A stretch of 64,000 nucleotides of DNA, from NCBI RefSeq assembly GCF_016908495.1, contig NZ_JAFBDZ010000001.1, forward strand, positions 1,364,001 to 1,428,000. Direction: 5' to 3'. Source of the DNA: Rossellomorea pakistanensis. GTDB lineage: Bacteria > Bacillota > Bacilli > Bacillales > Bacillaceae_B. The notes beneath the pieces are model-generated. The model was given only the letters and a program-made list of their open reading frames with translations. It did not search any database and was not told the DNA's origin. The position numbers and the translations under genes were made by a program. Shown piece by piece: positions 28,350 to 37,468 of this stretch (positions are counted from its first letter, which is position 1; every line of letters starts with the position of its first letter).

Positions 28350-28808
28350 TTAACAAAGAACATCAGGCTGTAATTGAAGTTTCATTTCATCTGACAAGGC
28401 TAATCCTTTTCCCGTCTGTTTTGAAATTTGCACGATTGTCCCTCTACCAGTAAAACAAATATCCCCTTTGTCATTTACTCCCATATAATGTATATCAACC
28501 GATGACCTTCCCACGCTTTGAACCTTAACATACACTTTTATGACTTCATCAAAATACACTTGTTTTAAAAAGTCACATTGGAGGTCAGCAACAACAGGTA
28601 TACTCTGATGCTTAGGGTCTACCCATTCCTGCATAAACCCTTTACATTTAAAATACTCTATTCTTGCATCTTCAAAGTAGGTAAACGGGATTGTGTTGTT
28701 TAAGTGACCAAACATATCAGTTTCAGAAAACCTTACTCTTACTTCATGATAAAATAAAAATCCTCGTTTCCATTCTTCTATATTCTCAATATATGAAATC
28801 TTTTTCAT
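28350..28808 (-). CDS. ysmA: Acyl-CoA thioesterase-like hotdog protein YsmA
   Basis: This is a hotdog-fold protein of the 4-hydroxybenzoyl-CoA thioesterase/YbgC type. The catalytic motif is VRFSETDMFGHLNNT with Asp31, followed by YFEDARIEYF. It is 152 aa. It lies between gerE and the sdh region, as ysmA does in B. subtilis. Its promoter has a TATAAT immediately upstream of a FadR-like palindrome. That suggests control by acyl-CoA status and a role in acyl-CoA hydrolysis, which is an inference. Confidence 0.88.
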   Translation of the reverse strand: MKKISYIENIEEWKRGFLFYHEVRVRFSETDMFGHLNNTIPFTYFEDARIEYFKCKGFMQEWVDPKHQSIPVVADLQCDFLKQVYFDEVIKVYVKVQSVGRSSVDIHYMGVNDKGDICFTGRGTIVQISKQTGKGLALSDEMKLQLQPDVLC

Positions 28809-28886
28809 TTTGCCCCTCCTAAAAGATCATGTGGCAGATGCTTTGCAGGGATAGGTTTGAAAAATGTTTGCACCTGACCACAAAAG

Positions 28887-28913
28887 TGAATGACTGTTCA
28901 TTTTACTATTATA
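28887..28913 (-). promoter_or_regulatory. ysmA promoter with candidate FadR operator
   Basis: TGAATGACTGTTCATTTT (28887-28904) matches the Bacillus FadR consensus TGAATGAMTANTCATTCA at 14 of 17 defined positions and contains a TGAA-TGACTG-TTCA palindrome. A TATAAT -10 (28908-28913, minus strand) abuts it, so the operator would cover the start point. A -35 is not convincing. The fadR operator at 44.9 kb is the comparison. Confidence 0.55.
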
Positions 28914-28936
28914 AGCTATTCCACGACTAACGAAAA

Positions 28937-28964
28937 GAAGAAGGTACGAAATAGTACCTTCTTC
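28937..28964 (-). terminator. Terminator of the exported nuclease gene
   Basis: GAAGAAGGTAC / GTACCTTCTTC is a perfect 11-bp stem followed on the minus strand by TTTTCG. It begins about 10 bases after the stop codon. Confidence 0.88.
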
Positions 28965-28973
28965 AAAAGATTA

Positions 28974-31900
28974 TTATGCTGACTTATGATGTTTTTTGTC
29001 TTTGTCTTTGTCTTTACAAGGCTTATGACCTTTTTTCTTACCTTTACCCTTTTTATGATCGTCTTGTTTGTCATGTCCCTTTTGTTTACCTGGGTGCGGT
29101 CTTTCGCATTTATCTTCCTCTGGTTGTTCTTCATCAGGCTTTTCACCTTCTAGAATTCTATCCTCAACCTGAGGTGAAACAGGACTGTTCATCTCTAGGT
29201 ATTCTTGTGTCACTTCATAATCAACAAAGAAGAGCTCATTCATTCTGCCTTCATCCTTAGCTTGTTTGAACATGGAGTAACCATCTCCACCATCTGCTAC
29301 AAAGGCATTTGTTGCAACTGTATACATTTGGTCAAGCTTTATATCTTCGAATCCGTTTTCAGTCTGAACCTGTACTTCAAATACGCGTTCTCCTCCAGGT
29401 TGAGAAGGATCGAAGTGGAATTTAAGTCCGGATACTTGCATAAATTGCCCTGCTTGTTCTTCTACTAGAGAAACACTATGCTCTAAAGCTTGTAGAATTT
29501 CTTCTCCAGTCAAGTCCAATGTTACTAACGTATTTCCAAATGGCATTACGGTTAAAAGCTCTCCTAATGTGATTTCCCCTTCATCAATAGAAGCACGAAT
29601 CCCACCACCGTTTTGCATAGCAATTTGGGTTGGGACTGATTTGTTCGCCTTTTCAAGCATCGCATCTGTAATGAGGTTTCCTAAATTTGTTTCTTTCGTA
29701 CGCACGTCACTTCTCTCACCATTTAATGGTACATTTGTGTGTCCAATAACGGTCTTTTTCATCTCTTCTATGGGCTTATTAAGCTGTGCTAAACGATTGG
29801 CCGCCCATTCATCTTGTGGGTAGATAAACTCCCCTGCTTCATTTTTTGCCAGAATATCAATGAGGTTTCCGTTCCACTCAGTGACTACACCTTCTTCATT
29901 AAATGAGGCTTGAAGTTTTCCTAGGAATTTTGCATATTCATTCGCTTGAACGATAAGGGTGGGTTCTGCATCAGCATTAGCAACAATAGGCTCATCTAAT
30001 TTAGTGTGAGAATGTCCTCCTACAATAATATCAATCCCAGAGACACTGTTTGCTAATTCTTGGTCTGCTGTGAATCCAAGGTGAGAAAGAACAATGATAT
30101 GATTCACCCCTTGCTCCTCTAGTGATGCAATCGTTTCTTCTGTTTTCACTTTAGCATCTTCGAATACAATTTGGTCACTTGGATTCGCTAGGAAAGAGGT
30201 ATCTTCTGTTGTTAAGCCGATGATTCCTACTTTCTTCCCCTCAACCTCTTTAACAATGGCCGGATAAATTTTCCCTTTTTCTCCTGGTGATCCAATTTCA
30301 TTTACCGTTAGTGGGTTAAGAACTTGATCTTCTGAAACATTTACATTGGCACTAACAAATGGAAATTCTGCCCCCTCAATAAAATCAGCAAGTGTCTTGC
30401 TGTCTTTATCAAATTCATGGTTACCAAAAGTCATAGCATCATATCCAATTTTGTTCATAAACTCTAAATCTGCTTGCCCTAGGTATTTGTTAAAGAATAA
30501 TGTACCCGAGAATACATCTCCCGCATTTAATAACAATGCATTAGGGTTTTCGGCACGAACAGATTGAATCGCTGTATGCATATGTGGAGCATTCTCTAAA
30601 TGTGCATGAGTATCATTCGTATGCATAAGTGTTAAGTCTAGGGGCTTATCCTCTGGATTTAAATCAAATTGAACTAATACAGGGTCATGATCACTTGCAC
30701 GACCGTGTATTTCCATGTAATCAGAATTGATATTAACAATATCCGCTTCCATATTTGGAGCTAAATTATTTGAAACTAGAATATGATCCAATACTTGTGC
30801 GTTTCCTTGATAATTATAGGTGTAACGTTCGTTCACAGGTAATGTATCGACAGCATTTGTCAGTAAATCTCCCTTTAAAACTTCTAAAGGCTTAGAATAT
30901 TGAAAGTCATTTAGATCTCCCATTACAATGACATTTGCATCAGGATTTTTAGATTTTACATCACGAATAAAACCATTGATGACAGTAACAATATCTATTC
31001 TTTTTTCTTCACTTTCTAATACTGGAGGCTGAATTTTCCCAAAAAGAGGGGCATCTCCACCTTTTGAATTAAAGTGATTGTTAATGAGAATGATGTCTTC
31101 GCCATTAAATACAAACTGAGCTGTTAATGCTTTTCTAGTATCTTCAAAAATAGGATTTTGCGGGTCGATTCTACCAGGGTTAAATGTTAAAGCCCCATTT
31201 TCATAGGAAACCGCCTCTGTTGCTGTTCCTTTTGGAGCTTCTTTTAGAGTGACACGATCCGGTTGATAAATGTAGCCAACACGGATGTTTCCGCCTGGAG
31301 CTCCACCGTCTTTTTTATCTTCTGGAGCAATATCGGTAAATTCATATGTTGGTCCACCTAAATCTTTAATTTTATCAATTAAAACCTGATAGGATTGGCT
31401 AGCATCTGTTGTACCAGTATCTGCTTCACCATCATTATCTTGAACTTCTACAAGTCCAATAATATCAGGAGTCTTTAACTGATTAATAATAGATTGAGCT
31501 ATTTTCTCCACTTTTTCTGGACTTGTTTGTGAAGAAAAATTCTCAATATTATAGGATGCAACGGACAGCTTGTCCCCAGTCTCTTCTAAAATAGTAGCAT
31601 TACGTTCAACTGAACTTTCTTCAAGTTTAGGTAAAGTGGCTTCATTCGTTAAAAGCTTAAAATTACTATAACTATAGCTTAATACACCACTAACTTGATT
31701 TGTAAAACGGTCTCCCGTTTTGGCTACAAAGTCTTCACCCGCTTCAATAAAAATCCGTTCTGGATTACTATTGTGTTCCTGTAACAACACTCCACCTTTG
31801 TCAGTGTAATCTTTCCCTTCCAATAACTCAGGAATAACCGGAACCTCTCCATACTTTTGAGGACCAACAATATATGGACTTTCTAGTGCAATAAGCATTC

Positions 31901-32801
31901 CTTCTAGACTTTCATAAAAATCTATTCCATCTTCTTTCGGGTCAAATTGCTGAAATTGATCATTATCAATGACTGAAGTAGGATATGTAACATCTTCTCC
32001 CACTACAACAGGTTCTGGAAGTTCTTTTTCACTTGTCTTTGTAACAGAGTTTGCTGCAATTTCAGTAAATGTTAAATCTGTTTCAAATCTCTCATAGTAA
32101 CCTGCCAATACGTATTCTTTTACTTCACCATCGACCTTTATAACGTCCCCAGCTTTTAAGCCATGGTTGCTTTTATAAACCATTAAACCTTCTGAGGTTT
32201 TAGGGTTATCATCTGGTGCTAATGATTGAATATAAAATTGACTGCTGCTTTCTACAAATGTAACTATTCCTTCAACTTCTTTAACCTGTTGGCCATTTAA
32301 TGGTGAATGGTGGCTTTCTCCTTGAATCTCATGAATAGCTGGAGCTACTACTGGATCTGGCTCAGGTTCTGGCTCGCGATCAGTAAAAATCATTTCTGTT
32401 GAATTTTTTAAACCAGGCACAGTGAAATATGGTTCAAGATTCCCCGTCACTTGAATTTTTTCACCGATAATATTTGGGTTTGTTTGTAATCCAAAGTCAC
32501 CTCTAAATGAACTTGGAACCTGGACTGGTAATAGTTTCTCTGGATCTGTTTCATTTGGTGAATCTGCTAATGCTACATTATAATCATTCCCAAACGGGGC
32601 ATCAAAATCAAATGAAACGGTACCTGATGTATGTGCGACAATATACCCCTCAACTGTTGCCGTACCTTCGTTATTAACAATCGCATCTTCCACTGAAATC
32701 ACTTCATTTGCAGAAGCGGTTCCAGCAAAAGGAATGACCGTGGATAAAACCATGAAAAATGCAGTTAGGACAGCAAATATCTTTACTTGATTACTCCTCA
32801 T
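28974..32801 (-). CDS. Exported multidomain nuclease / 5'-nucleotidase (YhcR-like)
   Basis: This is a secreted 1275-aa enzyme related to B. subtilis YhcR. Domain order: signal peptide (about 1-32, cut after GTASA); two OB-fold-like segments (about 33-140 and 155-260); an endonuclease/exonuclease/phosphatase domain (about 405-710: SVASYNIENF, GLVEVQDNDG, NNHFNSKGGD, VMGDLNDF, VLDHILVSNN, RASDHDPVLVQF); and a 5'-nucleotidase (about 718-1190: MHTNDTHAHLE, NAGDVF, FGNHEFD, GGHSHT, AMQNGGGIRASI). The C-terminus is a Lys/His-rich tail (about 1215-1275). No LPXTG motif and no C-terminal hydrophobic anchor are visible, unlike YhcR. It probably scavenges extracellular nucleic acid for phosphate and nucleosides. 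It sits between ysmA and sdhB. Good ribosome binding site (GGAGG). Confidence 0.9.
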   Translation of the reverse strand: MRSNQVKIFAVLTAFFMVLSTVIPFAGTASANEVISVEDAIVNNEGTATVEGYIVAHTSGTVSFDFDAPFGNDYNVALADSPNETDPEKLLPVQVPSSFRGDFGLQTNPNIIGEKIQVTGNLEPYFTVPGLKNSTEMIFTDREPEPEPDPVVAPAIHEIQGESHHSPLNGQQVKEVEGIVTFVESSSQFYIQSLAPDDNPKTSEGLMVYKSNHGLKAGDVIKVDGEVKEYVLAGYYERFETDLTFTEIAANSVTKTSEKELPEPVVVGEDVTYPTSVIDNDQFQQFDPKEDGIDFYESLEGMLIALESPYIVGPQKYGEVPVIPELLEGKDYTDKGGVLLQEHNSNPERIFIEAGEDFVAKTGDRFTNQVSGVLSYSYSNFKLLTNEATLPKLEESSVERNATILEETGDKLSVASYNIENFSSQTSPEKVEKIAQSIINQLKTPDIIGLVEVQDNDGEADTGTTDASQSYQVLIDKIKDLGGPTYEFTDIAPEDKKDGGAPGGNIRVGYIYQPDRVTLKEAPKGTATEAVSYENGALTFNPGRIDPQNPIFEDTRKALTAQFVFNGEDIILINNHFNSKGGDAPLFGKIQPPVLESEEKRIDIVTVINGFIRDVKSKNPDANVIVMGDLNDFQYSKPLEVLKGDLLTNAVDTLPVNERYTYNYQGNAQVLDHILVSNNLAPNMEADIVNINSDYMEIHGRASDHDPVLVQFDLNPEDKPLDLTLMHTNDTHAHLENAPHMHTAIQSVRAENPNALLLNAGDVFSGTLFFNKYLGQADLEFMNKIGYDAMTFGNHEFDKDSKTLADFIEGAEFPFVSANVNVSEDQVLNPLTVNEIGSPGEKGKIYPAIVKEVEGKKVGIIGLTTEDTSFLANPSDQIVFEDAKVKTEETIASLEEQGVNHIIVLSHLGFTADQELANSVSGIDIIVGGHSHTKLDEPIVANADAEPTLIVQANEYAKFLGKLQASFNEEGVVTEWNGNLIDILAKNEAGEFIYPQDEWAANRLAQLNKPIEEMKKTVIGHTNVPLNGERSDVRTKETNLGNLITDAMLEKANKSVPTQIAMQNGGGIRASIDEGEITLGELLTVMPFGNTLVTLDLTGEEILQALEHSVSLVEEQAGQFMQVSGLKFHFDPSQPGGERVFEVQVQTENGFEDIKLDQMYTVATNAFVADGGDGYSMFKQAKDEGRMNELFFVDYEVTQEYLEMNSPVSPQVEDRILEGEKPDEEQPEEDKCERPHPGKQKGHDKQDDHKKGKGKKKGHKPCKDKDKDKKHHKSA

Positions 32802-33013
32802 TCCTTTATCCTCCTAATGAATATTTTTTCCTACAATACATTTTTCTCACATTGCATGACATTTTTCGATGGTTATTTCAAAATTAAGCCAAAAACAGTA
32901 ATTAATTCCTAAATCGTTTACAAAAGACAGAACATTAGAACTATAAATCTTAATAATAAAATAAATCTTTAGTATGTAGTAAAATTAGTATTGTACTATC
33001 TTCTTTACTCATA
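32802..33013. other. Upstream region of the exported nuclease gene
   Basis: This AT-rich stretch should hold the nuclease promoter. I looked for tandem TTAACA-like Pho boxes, expected if phosphate-regulated, and did not find a convincing set. No other gene fits here. Confidence 0.45.
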
Positions 33014-33135
33014 CCTAGAAAAGCGGAAGCGAATCGTTTAGAGGGTGAAAGGCTAAATTCTCCACGTCTTGTGACAATACATTTCTGACTCATATCTTGC
33101 GGCAGCTGATAGGTATGGGACGAGTCAAAACGTGG
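33014..33135 (-). repeat. Dispersed palindromic element, family A, copy 1
   Basis: Read on the minus strand, the 3' end of this stretch (CGTGGAGAATTTAGCCTTTCA, then CCCTCTAAACG and TTCCGCTTTTCT) aligns clearly with the 3' end of the element at 58765-58950 and partly with 61402-61520. The interior is more degenerate here. No coding signal. Confidence 0.65.
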
Positions 33136-33239
33136 TTTTTTATAGAAAGAGATTAACTTTTTGTTTACTTTAGGTTGAAACTAAGGGATGATAAAAAATT
33201 TCTCGTAATGGGGGTATTTTATCGTTGGTTTCTCAAACC

Positions 33240-33312
33240 AATTTTCAATTTTTTAAATCTAATTTTCAACTTTTGAAGTTTAATTTTTAACTTTAGCGTT
33301 TCTATTTTCAAC
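33240..33312. repeat. Four 10-bp direct repeats with exact 21-bp period
   Basis: AATTTTCAAT (33240), AATTTTCAAC (33261), AATTTTTAAC (33282) and TATTTTCAAC (33303) start exactly 21 bases apart. All four share ATTTT-AA. The period equals two helical turns, so all copies face the same side of the DNA. This looks like a cooperative protein-binding array or a phased bend. It lies between the sdhB terminator and the exported nuclease gene. Confidence 0.6.
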
Positions 33313-33392
33313 TCCTCCCCCTCTATCGATATCTCGACAAATATTGACAATATTCGTATTCAAAAAAAGAGGTCCGCTTATGGAATGGAACC

Positions 33393-33426
33393 AAAAAAAG
33401 TGTTTGCCCGCTTTGGGCAAACACTT
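33393..33426 (-). terminator. Terminator of sdhCAB
   Basis: AAGTGTTTGCCC / GGGCAAACACTT is a perfect 12-bp stem with a short loop, followed by TTTTTTTGG on the minus strand. It begins about 18 bases after the sdhB stop. Confidence 0.95.
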
Positions 33427-33443
33427 TATAAAAATGATTTCGA

Positions 33444-34211
33444 TTAATCTACCATATGATCGCTTCCAAAGAAGCTCTTGAACATTTGGAAAGTAGTCTC
33501 ACGGTTTAAAGCTGCGATTGAAGTTGTTAAAGGAATACCTTTTGGACAAGATTGTACACAGTTTTGTGAGTTTCCACAGTTTGCTAGTCCACCGTCTCCC
33601 ATAATTGACTCTAATCTCTCATCTTTGTTCATCGCTCCTGTCGGATGAGCGTTAAACAAACGAACTTGAGACAATGGTGCAGGACCAATAAATTCTGATT
33701 TGCTGTTAACGTTAGGACATGCTTCAAGACAAACACCGCATGTCATACATTTTGAAAGCTCATATGCCCATTGACGTTTCTTCTCTGGCATACGTGGACC
33801 TGGACCTAAATCATATGTTCCATCAATTGGGATCCAAGCTTTAACCTTTTTCAACGAATCAAACATACGGCTACGATCCACTTGTAAGTCACGGACTACA
33901 GGGAATGTACGCATAGGTTCAAGACGAATAGGCTGTTCCAATTTATCAACAAGTGCTGTACATGATTGACGCGGTTTTCCATTGATAACCATAGAACAAG
34001 CTCCACAAACCTCTTCAAGACAGTTCATGTCCCAGTTAATAGGAGTCGTTTTTTCCCCTTTTGCATTAACTGGATTACGGCGTATTTCCATTAGTGCTGA
34101 AATAACATTCATATTTGGACGATAATCAAGAACAAATTCTTCTTGATAAGGAGCTTTATCAGGGTGATCTTGACGAGTTATGATAAAACGTACGGTTTTC
34201 TTTTCACTCAT
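33444..34211 (-). CDS. sdhB: Succinate dehydrogenase iron-sulfur subunit
   Basis: SdhB carries electrons from the flavoprotein to menaquinone in complex II. Cysteines for the [2Fe-2S] cluster are in CLEEVCGACSMVI with a further C in PRQSC. The [4Fe-4S]/[3Fe-4S] ligands are in CMTCGVCLEACP and CGNSQNCVQSCP. I chose the second of two adjacent ATGs (34211, 255 aa), eight bases after GGGGGG, matching the B. subtilis N-terminus MSEQKT. The first ATG overlaps the sdhA stop. It is the last gene of sdhCAB. Confidence 0.97.
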   Translation of the reverse strand: MSEKKTVRFIITRQDHPDKAPYQEEFVLDYRPNMNVISALMEIRRNPVNAKGEKTTPINWDMNCLEEVCGACSMVINGKPRQSCTALVDKLEQPIRLEPMRTFPVVRDLQVDRSRMFDSLKKVKAWIPIDGTYDLGPGPRMPEKKRQWAYELSKCMTCGVCLEACPNVNSKSEFIGPAPLSQVRLFNAHPTGAMNKDERLESIMGDGGLANCGNSQNCVQSCPKGIPLTTSIAALNRETTFQMFKSFFGSDHMVD

Positions 34212-35974
34212 CATGAATTCCCCCCTTTACTCTTTGTATAGTCACGTTTACGTGGTTTGATTAATGAAATATCAACTTCTTCGTAATGGAACTCTGGTGA
34301 ATTCGTTTCAGGGTTGTACTTCGCCATTGTTGTTTTTAAGAATTCCTCGTCATTACGATCCGGGAAATCAGGCTTGTAGTGAGCCCCACGGCTTTCATTA
34401 CGATTCAATGCCCCGATTGTGATTACACGCGCTAATTGAAGCATATTCTGTAGTTGACGTGTAAACATCGCTCCTTGATTGCTCCATTTTTGTGTATCAT
34501 TCATATTTATGTTTTTATAGCGCTCCATAAGTTCAACAATTTTTTCATCTGTTTGTTTCAGTTTGTCGTTGTAGCGAACTACTGTAACATTATCCGTCAT
34601 CCATTCGCCTAACTCTTTATGAATAACATACGCATTCTCTGTTCCATTCATTGAAAGAATGCTGTTCCACTTCTCTTCCTCTTGTTTAACATAGCGCTCA
34701 AATAAGGAGGATGAAATGTCCTCAACACTCTTCTCAAGACCATTAATATATTTCACTGCATTTGGACCAGCTACCATTCCTCCATAAATAGCAGATAAAA
34801 GGGAGTTAGCACCTAAACGGTTTGCTCCATGCTGTGAATAATCACACTCTCCAGCAGCGAATAATCCTGGAATATTGGTCATTTGATCATAATCAACCCA
34901 TAGTCCGCCCATTGAATAGTGAACGGCAGGGAAGATTTTCATTGGAACTTTACGTGGATCATCACCCATGAATTTCTCATAGATTTCAATGATACCACCT
35001 AATTTGATATCCAACTCTTTAGAATCTTTATGTGAAAGGTCTAAATAAACCATGTTTTCACCGTTTATGCCAAGCTTTTGATTGACACATACATCAAAGA
35101 TTTCACGAGTAGCAATATCACGAGGTACCAAGTTACCATATGCTGGATACTTTTCTTCAAGGAAGTACCATGGTTTACCATCTTTATACGTCCATACTCG
35201 TCCACCTTCACCACGAGCGGATTCACTCATCAGACGTAATTTATCGTCTCCAGGGATTGCTGTTGGATGAATCTGAATAAATTCACCATTTGAATAATAT
35301 GCACCTTGTTGATAAACGATAGAAGCTGCCGAACCTGTATTAATAACAGAGTTTGTAGACTTACCAAATATAATTCCAGGACCACCTGTAGCCATTATAA
35401 CGGCATCGGCAGGGAATGATTTGATCTCCATAGATTTTAAATCTTGAGCTACAATTCCTCTTGCAATCCCTTCATCATCAATCACTACCCCAAGGAATTC
35501 CCATCCTTCATACTTATTCACAAGTCCAGCAACCTCATGACGACGAACTTGTTCATCCAAAGCATAAAGTAATTGTTGCCCTGTCGTTGCTCCCGCGTAT
35601 GCAGTACGGTGATGCTGTGTTCCACCAAAACGACGGAAATCTAATAGACCTTCAGGTGTACGGTTAAACATAACTCCCATACGGTCCAGTAAATGGATAA
35701 TTCCAGGTGCCGCTTTTGTCATTGCTTCTACAGGTGGTTGATTTGCTAAGAAATCTCCACCATAAACCGTATCATCTAAATGTTCCCAAGGTGAGTCGCC
35801 TTCCCCTTTTGTATTAACAGCTCCGTTAATACCACCTTGAGCACAAACAGAATGGGAACGCTTTACAGGTACAAGAGAGAATAAATCTACCTGCGAACCT
35901 GATTCTGCTGCTTTAATTGTGGCCATCAAGCCGGCTAATCCCCCGCCGACTACGATGATTTTGCCCTTACTCAT
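34211..35974 (-). CDS. sdhA: Succinate dehydrogenase flavoprotein subunit
   Basis: SdhA oxidises succinate to fumarate with covalent FAD. The Rossmann motif VVGGGLAGLMATIKAAESG is at the N-terminus, the FAD-attachment histidine in RSHSVCAQGGING, and the active-site region in HPTAIPGDDKLRLMSESARGEGGR. GLFAAGECDYSQHGANRLGANSLL is conserved. It is 587 aa. Start ATG after AAAAGGAG. The stop overlaps the sdhB start region, so the two are coupled. Confidence 0.98.
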   Translation of the reverse strand: MSKGKIIVVGGGLAGLMATIKAAESGSQVDLFSLVPVKRSHSVCAQGGINGAVNTKGEGDSPWEHLDDTVYGGDFLANQPPVEAMTKAAPGIIHLLDRMGVMFNRTPEGLLDFRRFGGTQHHRTAYAGATTGQQLLYALDEQVRRHEVAGLVNKYEGWEFLGVVIDDEGIARGIVAQDLKSMEIKSFPADAVIMATGGPGIIFGKSTNSVINTGSAASIVYQQGAYYSNGEFIQIHPTAIPGDDKLRLMSESARGEGGRVWTYKDGKPWYFLEEKYPAYGNLVPRDIATREIFDVCVNQKLGINGENMVYLDLSHKDSKELDIKLGGIIEIYEKFMGDDPRKVPMKIFPAVHYSMGGLWVDYDQMTNIPGLFAAGECDYSQHGANRLGANSLLSAIYGGMVAGPNAVKYINGLEKSVEDISSSLFERYVKQEEEKWNSILSMNGTENAYVIHKELGEWMTDNVTVVRYNDKLKQTDEKIVELMERYKNINMNDTQKWSNQGAMFTRQLQNMLQLARVITIGALNRNESRGAHYKPDFPDRNDEEFLKTTMAKYNPETNSPEFHYEEVDISLIKPRKRDYTKSKGGNS

Positions 35975-36043
35975 CGTGACTCACTCCTTTTCTTACCAAA
36001 GTACCTATAAATATCTATTAAGATATAATAACGAATTAATCTT

Positions 36044-36652
36044 TTAAACGAACGCAAAAATGGCACGAAGACCAACAAACGAAAGTGCAACAAAAATTCC
36101 TAACGTGACATAAGTAGCAATAACCTGTGAACGTGGAGAAACAGTGAATCCCCAGCTAACAAGGAAGGACCATAATCCATTGGCAAAGTGAAAGATAGTT
36201 GAAATCACTCCAACAATGTAAAAGCCGAGCATTAATGGATTCGATAAAATATTCTCCATCATCTGATAATTAACTTCAGCACCAAATGCTGCAGCTACTC
36301 TTGTTTCCCACACATGCCAAGTGATAAAGATCAATGTGATTACACCTGAGATACGTTGAAGCAAGAACATCCAATTACGGAAGTAACCAAACTTAGATGC
36401 GTTGTTCTTAGCAGTAAAAGCTATGTAAAGCCCATAAAGTGCATGGAACAACAAAGGTAGAAAGATTACAAAAGTTTCTAAAACGATCCTAAAAGGTAAA
36501 CTTTCCATAAAATGAGCAGCATTATTAAATGCCTCTTCCCCGCGTGTTGCAAAATGGTTCACGACTAAGTGCTGGATTAAAAAAATTCCGACTGGAATAA
36601 CACCTAGTAATGAATGAAGCCTGCGATAATTAAATTCACGATTTCCAGCCAT
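36044..36652 (-). CDS. sdhC: Succinate dehydrogenase cytochrome b558 subunit
   Basis: SdhC is the membrane anchor of the Bacillus-type (two-haem, five-helix) succinate:menaquinone reductase. Five hydrophobic helices are visible over 202 aa. Conserved histidines lie in RRLHSLLG, FLIQHLVVNHF, LLFHALYG, ITWHVWE and IFHFANGLW. It is the first gene of sdhCAB, with a sigma-A promoter about 95 bases upstream. Confidence 0.96.
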   Translation of the reverse strand: MAGNREFNYRRLHSLLGVIPVGIFLIQHLVVNHFATRGEEAFNNAAHFMESLPFRIVLETFVIFLPLLFHALYGLYIAFTAKNNASKFGYFRNWMFLLQRISGVITLIFITWHVWETRVAAAFGAEVNYQMMENILSNPLMLGFYIVGVISTIFHFANGLWSFLVSWGFTVSPRSQVIATYVTLGIFVALSFVGLRAIFAFV

Positions 36653-36746
36653 GATTTACCCCCCTTAATGATGAAAACTATAAGGTCCTCTAATTGAATA
36701 TGTATCGATTACATTAGCTAACCTTTGCAATTTTCATATTGTAACA

Positions 36747-36775
36747 ATTATATGACATGTTCATTTTACTCCCAA
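36747..36775 (-). promoter_or_regulatory. Sigma-A promoter of sdhCAB
   Basis: On the minus strand TTGGGA (36770-36775), 17 bases, then TATAAT (36747-36752). The -10 is exact, and the -35 matches four of six. No obvious operator (e.g. CRE-like) was recognised nearby. The rest of the sdhC-yslB gap (36776-37008) is AT-rich; a TATAAT at about 36977 is a candidate -10 for yslB. Confidence 0.75.
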
Positions 36776-37008
36776 GTAGTAGAAGCGTCAAGAAAACGTA
36801 TTCATTAAAATTGACATATTGAAAAACTATTTTAAATTTAATTACTAGTATATTTACTGACTAAATACAGGCTATTATGGTATCCTCCAATCATAAACTT
36901 ATTATTAAAATTATATCACCAAAATATGCCATAAAAACTTCGGACAATTGACAGTTAATTTTTAGTGATAAGACGTATATAATAGTGTAATAGAAAGAAG
37001 GGATTAAA

Positions 37009-37455
37009 TTGGAAATACAGAACGAAAAAGCCGAACAAGAACAACAGACCGTTCCGGTTTTCGCCTACGAGCTCCTACGAGACATTTTCATGCCTGAAGT
37101 TTTAGGGAAGCACACCCCGGATGTTCTTTATTGGGGAGGCAAAACCATTGCAAGAAAATTCCCCCTTATGTCACAGGAAGAGATCATTTCCTTTTTTCAA
37201 GAAGCAGCCTGGGGAGATTTATCACTTATTGAACAAAAAAGAAATGAAGCGACTTTTGAACTCTCTGGTGAACTTGTCTCCCGTAGACTTGAAATAAAAT
37301 CAGATATAAGTTTTAAGCTTGAAGCAGGCTTCCTAGCGGAACAACTTCAAAATCAGAAAAAAGTGTTAGCGGAAGCTACGGATGAATTACATAAGCGCAG
37401 CAAAACTATTAAAATATTAGTTCGTTGGGATCAAAAAGAGTCTATTTTAGAATAG
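37009..37455 (+). CDS. yslB: DUF2507 family protein YslB
   Basis: This is a 148-aa cytosolic protein of the DUF2507/YslB family (V4R/TRAPP-like fold). Typical features are FAYELLRDIFMPEVLGKHTPDVLYWGGKTIARKFPL and EAGFLAEQLQ. It starts with TTG after GAAGGG. It is divergent from sdhCAB and convergent with lysC, sharing the terminator at 37469-37507, the same position as in B. subtilis. Function unknown. Confidence 0.92.
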   Translation: MEIQNEKAEQEQQTVPVFAYELLRDIFMPEVLGKHTPDVLYWGGKTIARKFPLMSQEEIISFFQEAAWGDLSLIEQKRNEATFELSGELVSRRLEIKSDISFKLEAGFLAEQLQNQKKVLAEATDELHKRSKTIKILVRWDQKESILE

Positions 37456-37468
37456 ACCTAATGAACGA

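Noticed and set aside
32815-33000. Pho box array upstream of the exported nuclease
   Set aside because: No set of TTAACA-like hexamers with 11-base periodicity was found, although phosphate control would be biologically attractive.
33225-33320. Possible CRISPR-like array from the 21-bp periodicity
   Set aside because: Units are only 10 bp with 11-bp spacers and no cas genes are nearby; it fits a binding-site array, not CRISPR.
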